A stretch of 64,000 nt of DNA from Saturnia japonica (taxonomy: Eukaryota; Arthropoda; Insecta; Lepidoptera; Saturniidae). The first letter of the stretch is position 1, and each line of letters begins with the position of its first letter. The notes beneath the pieces were generated by a model. It was not told where the DNA came from. It did no database searches and saw only the letters and a program-made list of their open reading frames with translations. Below are positions 36,501 to 48,500 of the stretch, one piece after another. The stretch spans positions 14,592,501 through 14,656,500 of the forward strand of contig CM065321.1 in NCBI GenBank assembly GCA_033032175.1, in the 5' to 3' direction. A program made the translations under genes and the position numbers.

Positions 36501-39500
36501 GATATAGCTCCATCCCTATCAGTTTCTCCGGCTCTGGTATAACCTTGTACGTGTGTAAACGTCATATTTTTATAAAATAATTCATACATAATGTAAAAAA
36601 GACGCTCGTTCAAGTTTTCACAGGAGCTGTCATCGAGAAAATAAAGAAATGGAAATGGTATAACGATGCTCCGTGACTCCGCACACATTTATTACGTAGT
36701 GATTCATGTCATTTCGTAGTTTTTTTAAACTTTGAGAATCCTTATATCCTATCAATTGAAGAATTAAATATTCTCCCCGTGAACTAATTCCTTTATAACC
36801 CGTTGAAAATTAATAGAAATATATAGATGTCTAAAAGTATTATTATGTTATTCACGATATAAGAGCCATAAATTATGAAATTACAAATACTTCCTGTGTA
36901 CAAAATTCCAACAAAATCTGTTGATAATTATTACAAGTATATTTTTTTTACGATTTCTATAATTATTATTACCAATTCTTATAGCCTATTAAATATAGGT
37001 ACAAATGTTCATAGTAATCGGTCAAGCAGTGTTTGAGTAAAATCCCAAAAATAATTAAAAAAAAAAAAATTGTCATATACATGATCAGTATCCTTTATAA
37101 CCCTCACCAAGAAATGAAAAAAAAAAATGTACAGGCAAAACTTCAAATTTATTCATATAGACTAGACGAGCGCCCCGTGGGATTTCAAATCGGCAACATC
37201 TCAAGAATTTGGATCTTCTATATGTAATCTACATAAAGGATAAATGAAAAAAAATATATTAGTGTTCACCTTCGCTATTATAAGCAAACTCGAAGCAATG
37301 AGACAGTTCAATAGTAGTGTATACAAACACCGTGTCGATCGACTTGAATTCGAATCCTTGCAATGAGCCTGAGCTTTTGGTGAAAGAAAACATCTTGATG
37401 AAACCACCGTATGATTTTTCTAATCTCCGCCTGGCTAGCTACCACCCTCAATTTGAAAACCTGTCACCAAACAACTATAACTGTGTTCAGCTGCACTTGA
37501 GTCAGTTTTCCCACTAGATTTACCATGTCACCATCTTGGGCCAAATCGTCATTTAACATCAACATCAGTGATCATAACGCTAATTCTATAAACCATAATA
37601 ATAAAGAACTCTTTTTCCTTCCATTCTCATGCGAATAAAGTTGCGGCCAACCGTTTCTTCTTTCTTCTTTTTACCCTTATCCCACATAAATAGCGTCAGT
37701 CATTATATTTTCCTCTTCCACTCTTCTCTATCAGCTATTCTTCCAGCATTTACTCTTTTTCGCATCTCTGCCACATGTAATCTTGCGGGCAACCGCTAAC
37801 AGATTTTTATATTTTTATTATTCAAATTGAGACGGCCTTAATATCATTATTTCTACACAATATTAAAGTTAGTACAGGTATAAGTCCAAAACCAGTTTCG
37901 CAAATACCCTACAATGTATGTACTCGGTCCTGGACTTCTGTAAACAACTCCTGCATGTCAGTTCGTTAGCAGGTCAAACACAAATATAGCAAGTTTAATT
38001 AATCCTGTACTGTTTGTTAGCGCTTTTAGTCGCTTTACAACATTCCCTGACTTTAAACAATAACAAGAAACTTCCATGATGGTATTTACCCCGTCCCTTA
38101 CTAATATCATAAATACCTTTTTCCTTCCATTCTTGATTAAAAATTGCATTGTTTTTTATTAAATACTACCGTTGATATCTCGCTATAAAATACCTTTGCA
38201 TGAAGAAAATTTTTATACAAAACTAAATGTGCAAAGTTGTTTGCCTGGTTCTGGGTTCGATTCTCATGTCGAGCAATGTTATTGGGATTTTCTATGAAAT
38301 TCTGAGTAGCAGCTCGGAGTTTGGTTTTGTGCTCGATTAATGTCAATAGGCTCGCCTCCTATACATACATTGGACCTAAAAACATACACGGCGAACTGTG
38401 GGTGTACTTTAGTACACCTCTGCCTAATCCTTCGGGGATACAGGCGTGAACCATCACTGGTGTGTTATGTTATAAAACATTTAAATAAAAACTTGTTTCG
38501 TGTTTTATATCTCGACATGTCTTTCAACGTATTTAAAAATATTTCCAGTGTCCAATAAAAGATTTCCTGTATGTGACAAATTTCATAATAAGCGAAAATA
38601 AACAGATTCTAACAATTATTTTTAAAGATAGTATAAGTATTAGTCTCAAAAATCAAAAAAGGCAAAGCTAAAAGTCAAATATTCGCTCTAAATGTCTGCA
38701 GAAACAATTGAAATATTTTACTTTTTTTTTTTTTTTTTTTTTTCAAATTTTCGGTCTTACTTATTTTGCCGCTTTAATGTTATACGAGTCATATACTACT
38801 ATAGGTTGAATAACTGCAAATAACAGCTAGTGTGAGCGAAGATATTATTTTAAAATTCATAGTAGACAAAACTCAAAATTCGTCAACGTTGCAAGCGTCG
38901 ATGGCTCAGTTCGAAATAACGTAAGCGAAGCACGATCTGACAAAACTGCTGTGTTGTATCGAGTTCTAAGGCAATGCCGTGTGGGGTATCGAACTACACT
39001 GTCACAGATAACTGAACGTTATGTTGTGTAACACCCCTTTCGAAAATAGAATATCTTAAGTCTTCGAATTGAGTATTATAACGTGTAAGTATTAAACTGG
39101 ATTTACGTTTTTTTGTTGTAAGACTTCTTTTGACGCGTTTAGCAGAGTTTAAAATTGAGAGCGGCACAATCATCATGTGACGGAAGTTAGACGTGATGAA
39201 GTTGGTCATAATTAATTTTACTGATTTTTTTAATTGTATCTTTTAATGGCTTATTTACTGCATATATTTTTTTAGTTAGATAATAGTAAAGGCAATCTGC
39301 AATTATAAAATTTAGGAAAAATGTTAGTTCTTTGCTTAATAAAAGATACATGGGACCTACTGTAACAAAATTTAAAAATACATTGCTGGAAGTTCTTAAT
39401 AATATATTTATATTTATTTATTGCAAGGGAAATAAACAGTTACAATTCCGAATCACGATTTTTTTTAAACATAAAACACAAACTACAATCAGTGTCCATT

Positions 39501-42500
39501 AAATATAGCAATAATAAATATGAGTAGTTTCAATTGGTAACAGCCAAAATAGTATAGAGCCAATTTAAAACTTTATGAATACTAAAATTATTAATCATAA
39601 ATATTAATATAAAAACAGAGCTAAAAAATATGAAAAAATGCAAAAAACAAATACACAAAAACGAGTTCCTAAAACACTACGTCGTATCAAATGTTTCAAT
39701 GCACTAATTTCACATGAAAATATATCAATTGAATTGAAACATTTACCATTTAAATAACATAATTGTAATGAAAAGGTATTTGCTACATATCTTGTCTTGG
39801 TAACAGGGATATTAAAAAGGAAATGGTTCCTAGCATTCTGCCGGGTAAATCCGAAACTGATTTCACTAGTAAGGAAAGAGGAGTCAATATAATTTCTGAG
39901 TAATTTAAATAAAAATACTATATCTATCTCTTTTCGACGATCAGCAACAGTAGGCAGAACTGGTAAAGTTTGTTCCAAAAAAATACATTTAAATATAATT
40001 TGTCTGATAAAACTTTTCTGTATGCCTTCAGACTGACTAAATATACAGTGTAAACTCTTTATAACGAAACTCAAGGGACTGAGCATTTTTTGTCGTTATA
40101 GAGAGTTATCGTTATATGGAGTGCAGTTTCAATATGTAGGTTTTAACGCAAACCAACCAAGTTGGGCTCACTTCAACGTTATAGGGAGTTTATCGTTATA
40201 AAGAGTTTACACTGTATTTGAAATACTGTTTATTTCAAATAATTGAGCCATATTCATACATAGACTTGAACTAAAGCTTTATACAAAAGGATAAGTGTAG
40301 ATGGATGCTTAAAGTCCTTCCAGATCTAAATACGAAGCCTTGTATTCTATACGCCATTGCAGTTATAACATTGGTGTGATTATTAAAACTTAATTTGTGA
40401 TCAAGTTATATACCCAGGTCTCGCACCTCATTTACTCGTTTCAGAACATTGTAACTGAGGTGATATTCATAAACAACAGGTCTATTATTTCTGGATAAAG
40501 GAACTGTTCTCCATATTAACAATTGATAAAAGAGTGGTTACAATTTGATTACGCGGATAGATTTTTGGTTACTGATTATCAAGATTGGGCATGGTGTTCT
40601 GGAGACGATATGGAAAAAAATAAATCACACTGCAATGTTTACTACTATATTTTAATATGTCGAAGTGAAAGAAATAATATCCAAATCGCTTAGTCCGGTC
40701 AATGGTACAATGGCCTATTTATTGTTTTTGGTATTCCAAAGGCTCGTACAACGTCGTTTACTATAGACCCATTTATTTTGATGAGCCGGGGGAATTTGCT
40801 GGCCCATTGCCAAACATCGACAATCGATTCGCTACTAAAGGAATAAGGGATGGTATGTCTTAACCTTTAGTGGTTTTGGACATTGTAAAACACTAACAAT
40901 AATTTTGTTGAGTGAATTTATTTTTGTAAATGATAGTGTGATTGATATCAGTGTTTAAGCTATTTAATATTCTTCTAATAATACTAGCGATTATTATGCA
41001 ATAAGCCTGTCAGTCGATGAATAACATAATAAAAGTATCTGTAAACAAATCAAAATCGGTACAATTTTTCAAAGTATTATTCACTGTTTTTATAGCTAAT
41101 TCTTACCTGACCAGTGCCATTGAACTTAGACCCCTCAAAATATTGACATTGTCACTCAACGAAAAGTAACAGCAAGTGATGTAGATCATACTTATTGTTT
41201 AATACATACTGTAAATGTCTAACAGAAAATAGTAAATGATTAAAAAGTTGTTGGTAGAATTTCGACCTCAGGGCGATCGCTAGTTATAATTCTGTTACTT
41301 CTTATTATGTTCAAGATATCTGTTGAATATCGGGGTATAGAAGCAAGTTGTAAGAATATGACGAAATTATGAACGTATAATAAGTTATTTTTAATTAGAT
41401 GAGGAATATTATCTTAAATTGTATGAATAAAATTCCTCTTTTAATCAACGTATTTATGGTATAGGGATTGCCAGTTATAAAGTGTTCAATAGTATTACTT
41501 CGATCGGCAGTGTATGTTATTCAGATTTATCTATTCACATGTTAATTCGTACTTAAATATTGTATAAAAATTTCAGAGTATGGTTAGGGGTGAAGATTAA
41601 TTTTTGGATCATCAACATAAAACAGTTTTATTATTTTTAGCGCTTGTATACTTATCACTTTCAGCTGAGCGACGTTGTAATACTTTAAATTGAATAAACG
41701 CTAACTGACACAACGGTTAATTACGTACATAAAAAAAATGTACATTTTCTAAGTATGTGTCGCTAGCTATGCTAATTCTTATTAACTACGACACCGCACC
41801 GTAACACTTTCAACTCTCTACTCCGTGTGTGTCAGTTTTCTCGATATTTTGAGAAGCCATTAACACACGTATATTTTATTACGGAACCCCTATGTCAAAA
41901 CGTAAAAACACGTCGATCGGTACTCACATCGACGTGTAGAGACGTTTATGTCACATTTCGTATTACGGTTGCTTACCTACATGAACAGCAAAACGTCACT
42001 AATCGACAATTAACTTGTATGGGAAAATAGTGCATCACACAACGAAAATCCTAATCTCCTGATGCTCATGTAATTTTTTCGAAATCTCCTGATGGCCATT
42101 TATAAAAAAAGAACAAGGATCACGAATATAATATTTAAAAATATGTCTGCATATACTATATCCGGATTGTACTTAAAAACTACTTCACCGATTTTTATGA
42201 AAGTTTGTACATGAAAAGCTATTGTATCATTTTTCAATAGCTAGATTATAAGAATTTTAAATAATAAATTTTAGAAATTATGAAAAAAGACTATGAATAC
42301 ATAGCCAATTTTGATGAAATTTTGTGTCCAATAAGTATTTGTTAATTCACGGTAAAAGAGGAATTTTATTCATAAAATTTAAGATAATATTCCTCATCTA
42401 ATTAAAAATACCTTATTATACGTTCATAATTTCGTCATATTCTTACAACTTGCTTCCATACCCCGATATTCAACAGATATCTTGAACATAATAAGAAGTA

Positions 42501-45500
42501 ACAGAATTATAACTAGCGATCGCCCTGAGGTCGAAATTCTACCAACAACTTTTTAATCATTTACTATTTTCTGTTAGACATTTACAGTACGTATTAAACA
42601 ATAAGTATGATCTACATCACTTGCTGTCACTTTTCGTTGAGTGACAATATCAATATTTTGGGGGGTCTAAGTTGAATGGCACTGGTCAGGTTAGAATTCG
42701 CAGTATTAATTAATTAAATTTAATATATTAGTAACAGATATTATAGATAAATTTTAGCTTTCTGCACTCCTTCTCCATATAAACTTTAACCATGCCAAAT
42801 ATCACAGTCTTCCATGCACGCTATACGCGTAAACAGGTACCGAAAGCTTTCTTTCACATATTAACATATATATTATCTTTGTTTCAGAATTTGAAAGACC
42901 AAATTTTGACAACCAACGTATGGCTTGAACATGTAAGTATCAAGGGTTAACTATAATGCACACCTCTATGCTATCTATATATACAATATATATATTGTAA
43001 TAATTTTATGTAAATCTCAATAAACGAAATAGTACTTAATGATTTTGTACGCTTAACAAGTATAGTTGATAAAAGGTAGCAACTTTTGGTTAAAATTAAA
43101 ATAATTTAATATTTGAGTCGCCCATTCCCTGAATTAAAACAAATTGTAAGTTATTGAGACATATTTTACAGGCTGGTATAATATTTATATTTGTGTTTTT
43201 TTTTTGTATGAGTAAGCAAAATTTTCTTATACTGAATCAGGAATGGGAAGATCACAAATTTAAATGGGACCCCTTGGAATACGGCGGCGTAAAAGAACTG
43301 TATGTTCCATCAGAACATATTTGGCTTCCTGACATCGTTCTATACAATAAGTAAGTTTAATTTTCATTGATTTAGATATTAAACGAATATGTAGTCAGCT
43401 GCCGATTTTCCACGAGATCACTTTAGTAGCATTGTCTATTGTCTTTCAGCTAAGTCTTGGAGACTTTTTGATATATACCGGCTAGTAAAAATATTATTTT
43501 TTTAAGGAAATGTAGCGTTCAAATAGTAAGCGATAGATATATCAGTTTCTTATCGAAATATATTGCATATAATACAAATCAACTTTTATGAGTAAGCTTC
43601 GCGCTGACATAGACGACATTTCCACGACGATGGCAAGATTAAATGCGAAATCAAATCGTATTTATATCATTTAAAATAACGATCCATAGAACGAAATTGG
43701 ATTCAAGAAATTATTATCTAGTTAACAGTTACAAGAGCAGTTTTCGAGCCTTAATTAATGTTAAATTAAGCCTCATTATGGTCAACAACATGATCACAAT
43801 GTTATCTGATACTAAGTGATGCCGTGTTTAAATATGGTGGTACGCTAAAAAGGGGACCTAGCTACCAGTTAATATCGTTACATATTTGCCTGCAGATTAT
43901 CAACTCCAGGATATGAATTATCAAGGCGAGCTAAAAAATACTCCATCACCATGCTATAGTTTTAATGTGATGTTTTCCAACGGAAACTTTAGAGTCTAAG
44001 AAGGATTTTAATTTATTGTTTAGCTACAGCGTCCCAGGTCCATTGTCATTCATTCAACAGCGTGAAAGTACTTATATAAAACAAAGATCCTGTCAAGAGT
44101 CGTCGGCAAGACTATCATCTTATGTGTGACCGGTCTCAGATTGCTGCAAAACCTATTTGAAATTCTAAATGGCCAATGGCTGCAATGTTCCTTCAATATT
44201 AAGCGGACCGCATATTCGTTAGCAACTTTTAATGATACTAGCGATCGCTCTAAGCTCGAAATTCGACCTTCGACTTTTTTATCATAGACTATTTTCTGTT
44301 TGACATTTACAGTATTATAAACAATGAGTATTATGGGTTTTTTTGGCGGGATCTTGAGGTGACATGTTGTGGTTTATATTTTTAATTCATTTACTTAGGT
44401 TTTTGACCCTATATTATGTAATATAGGTGGCATTTTGCGTGATATAGTTTGGTTTTTGTGCATAAGTGAGGTGGATTATAAATATAAGCTGAAAGCATTC
44501 ATTTCGAGATCCCACAAAAACTTCCTAGGAAGTTCTAACAAGGGAGCCACCATCTTGTTAGGATAATGAATCGTCATAACACATGACATTTTATTTCACT
44601 CGATAATGACAGTAATGGTCTTCACTAAAGAGGACCGGTTGCCAAGTTAGGAAGAAGAAGAAGAAGAAGAATGAATATTATCTACATCACTTGCTGTCAC
44701 TTTTCGTTGAATGAGAATGTTAATATTTTGGGTGGTCTAAGTTTAATGGCACTTGTGAGGTTAGGATTCGCATTATTAATTTATTTAATTTAATATATTA
44801 GTAACAGATATTGTAGACACATTTTAGCTTTCTGCACTTCTTCTCCATATAAATTTTAACCATGCCAAATCTCAAAGTCTTCCGTGCATGCAATACGCTT
44901 AAAACGGAAAGAAAGCTTTTGCTTCACGTATTAATATAGAGATAACGTAAGACGTAATGCTTCAAAAAACAGTTTATCTAGCTACTGATTTAGCCCTAAA
45001 ATCTAAATTAAATAGTTACTATTTCAAAACTCACGAATCTTGTAATCTTCAAACTGAATTAATTATAACATCAAGCAGACAAGTTCGTCCGGCTTTAACA
45101 ATGCAATTTGAAGTAGGCAAATGTGTGAATGTACTCAAACTAAGTTCGGCCGGCGGGCTCTGTGTTCAGATTAATTTGGTTATAACCACTACATACCTCC
45201 CTTATCGAGCGCCAGTTGCTTCTGCAATATTCTCAATTTAAAGCACTATAATAATAAACGTAATTGCCTTGGGTCGTCTTCGAGGGCTTTAAAGTCCCCA
45301 ATCCCATCGACTGATGTTATCTTTTAGATATTAAGAATCATAGGTATTAATTATTCTAAATATTAAGTATCATATTTTACAGTGAATTAATTTTATTACT
45401 TGTGCTGTCGTATTAACATGATTTTTATGAAACTTTCCTTCGGTTTATGGAATAATCATCTATACACTTTAATTTAAATTAATTCTATTTTTTAACCAAT

Positions 45501-48500
45501 TTCAAAAAAGACGGAGTTTACTCAATTCGAATGTTTTTTTTAATGAATGTTCAGCCATAACTTCTTTGTTTATGAACCGATTTGGATCAATCTTTTTTGT
45601 TGGATAGGGAATAATAATAAAAAAAAATACAATTCTTAATAATACACGTTTGCGTCTGTACTAGTCGTGAGATTGTATCACAGACACCAGCGTTCACCTT
45701 AAGTGAAAATAATGTTGAGATGTGGAGGATACTTTAAGATTTGTTACTTCGAAGATATACCAGGAAACTCTTCAAAATCATTATAGTTGATTTTCTTTTT
45801 TATTGACAACTGTCCTGTTTTTTTGGTGGATTTCAATTAGTAATTACATTATAAATCTTTAGGTACTTTATTAATATAGTATGAGGTTTTAATTTTTTTT
45901 TAATGGTTTATTCTGATTTACTTACATTTTAATCGTTAAAACTTAGTCTAGAAATAACTTTATTGAGCATAGATCTATTTCTTCTTTTGTTAGTGTGTCT
46001 TGCAGTATGAAAGCTCTTGAAACTTCTGATTCGGTAATGTTCAAAAAGCATCGCTACACAAAAGCTACAAATTTTATTGAAAATCGAGTTATGATAATTT
46101 ATTTATTCCCTTCTTGCCTCGAAGTAAGTAAGGGAAATCTACATGCTTATCTTATCTTAGATGATTACATAAAATCGTAGGGAGCTGTTATAGTACAAGT
46201 TAGTATTCAACAATCGAATAATAAGCGAAAGACAAATCGAAATTCTCTTAATTCTAAACTCCACCAACTGCATTAATTTTAACGCGTTCCGCAGACGAGT
46301 TCACTCGACTATAACAATGCAATTTGGAGGTGCCTAATGTCCGTATATTCGCAGGCCAAGTTTGAGCGGCGGGTGCTGTGTTGAAATTAATTTGACTATT
46401 GCTGTTTCACGTTCAGATATCAGATATTACTTAATGGAGAAATTACTTGCTGATGCTTAAGTTTTAGTACATCTTATGCGTTGTTCTTCGTTATAAGGTT
46501 TTGAAAAAATTAAATTACCAGTTTTATTAAGTAAGTTGTTTGATTTTACGATTGATGTGAAAAAGCGAGACCATGAAAAATGTTAAAAAGTACGTGTTCA
46601 AATCCTAGAAAAAATATATTTTAATCTAAACCTCCAGTGAATTGCAACATTATTACGAATAATAGAAGAACGTGTGTTTTTGTTAATCATGTTATATCTA
46701 CTGGATTTCATTATTGTACAACACTCTTTATTAAAACTTTATATTTTAACCAAACAATAATAAACCCTACATTAGAGATATCCACAATCAACAGTTAAAG
46801 ATCGTATACCGTTTGAAAAAAGCGAATGAAAAAATTAAAGCCATCCGAGATCTATAGCAAAAGATAACTTAAAAATATACTATACGAATCTTATCAGTAA
46901 GTTAATTGATTGTGTCGAATATTGACAAGAAAACGTTCTGCTGTGAATGATACATCATGTGGTGTCAAAACAGGCTGACTACCCATTAATCATGGCCGGC
47001 TGAAGCGTCACGTGCGACTTATCTTACGCTAGACGAACTTACATATGATCCTGAGAAGCGAAAACTTTATATCCTACACTGAAGCCGAATAATAATTTTT
47101 GAACTTATTTACCGGAACACACACCGTCACTTTTATTAAGTTAAATCCATAATCACTAAGAATAGCAAATGATTCTAAAGTGACTGATTAACTGCAAGGT
47201 ATGTTAAAAAAATTGATTCTACGAGATATATGTATATCGATATCAGTTTTTGTTATTTACCGTTATGTAATGGTGACTTTTTAGGATTATATTTGATTAT
47301 CAACCTTTTGTGACCTCATACTATTAAGAAGGTTTATTATATGGATTTAAGGGTTTTATCATATAGCTTAATGGATGGTAGAGCAAAATGAGATCTGTTA
47401 TTCAGTTATGCTTTTCTGAATCGATTGTAATTACAGGTTTAAATAAAGCGATGGATATAAATAATCTAACTGTTAAACATGAAAATTATTCTATCATTAC
47501 AACACAATTCACTTGGAACATAAGTTTGTTTTAAAATGATAAATGATTTATACGTATTTTTATAAATAAGTTATCACAATAAATGAACTAACTAAATTTC
47601 CTACTTAGCGCTGATGGGGAATACGTAGTTACGACAATGACGAAGGCTGTACTTCACCACAATGGTAAAGTGCTCTGGACTCCACCGGCCATCTTCAAGT
47701 CTTCCTGTGAAATCGACGTGCGCTACTTTCCCTTCGATCAGCAGACATGTTTCCTCAAATTTGGTTCCTGGAGTTATGATGGTGATCAGGTAAATTGAAT
47801 CAATTTGAGTTAACAACAAATATTCAAAATTTATATATAACTAGTTGATGACCGGAATTTCTTTCACGTGAATATGCTTTCGATCTTCTATCGGAAAGAC
47901 TTGTCTCTTTTGACTTAAATGTGGTAATTAAGCATAATTATACGTAGTCGGAACCGTTTGTTGAGTTCAGGTCTACTTTAATCTTAAAACTACGATTAAA
48001 ATGGTTCAATATTTTTTTAGTGATGGGCGTTCAAACAAGTATTTTACTGTACATACCTATAAATAATTATGTTCATCTTTCCATGTAAACGATTATTTTT
48101 TTATCGATCTTATGCATCTCCAACTATATGAAAATATGTACATTCAGGAAAAAAAAGTATCGGGAATTGATGATTTATTGATGGTTCCAAATTCAATTGT
48201 TTGTTTTGATGATTGGATTATTCGTTGGCGTAAGTGTATCGTTTCTGAAGCAGTACACTTTGAAGGCGTTAATAAATTTGGATGAATAACTAATATTTTG
48301 TGTATTATTGATCTTTTCCCGTTATTTTTTGACATATTAGTATAAGTCTTATAATATGACTTCAAGCCAACGACTGTTGGATTATTCACAAGTTCTAGCT
48401 CTTAAAACGATTTATCCAAAACATTAATTATTTCCAAGATAATGTTTACATGCTCGTAGTAGCTTATACAATAGAAACCGGAATAAGAAATAATTAGCTA

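Larger units (their letters stand above)
30576..42887 (+). other. Intron 1 of the receptor gene (12.3 kb, repeat-rich)
   Basis: It holds, in order, a LINE fragment, repeat R5, a complete decayed mariner, a GC-rich patch (32820-33300), DD41D copy 2, a SINE-B, a LINE tail, a Metulj-like SINE, a poly-T run, a LINE split by a MITE, and an inverted duplication that includes Helitron H1. Between 33300 and 34490, and between 35860 and 37330, I see nothing recognisable. Any enhancer here is not visible from sequence. Confidence 0.85.
43351..47608 (+). other. Intron 3 (4.3 kb)
   Basis: It holds Helitron H1 copy e with a nested SINE-like insertion (44238-44942), a direct-repeat pair (45055-45185 and 46268-46403) and repeat R6 (45495-45805). 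The rest, including 43351-44237 and 46404-47608, shows nothing recognisable. Confidence 0.8.

Noticed and set aside
42045..42110. Duplicated ATCTCCTGATG in a 60-bp stretch
   Set aside because: A short repeat without further structure; chance or slippage is enough to explain it.
43154..43240. Extension of exon 3 upstream as an open frame from 43154
   Set aside because: The extra residues are hydrophobic intron translation. Homology to receptor subunits starts exactly after the AG at 43240.
44640..44670. (GAA)n as a stand-alone microsatellite
   Set aside because: It is better explained as the 3' tail of the inserted element, because the target duplication follows it directly.
47370..47400. 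TAATGGATGGTAGAGCA, tRNA D-arm-like
   Set aside because: No other cloverleaf arms; likely chance.
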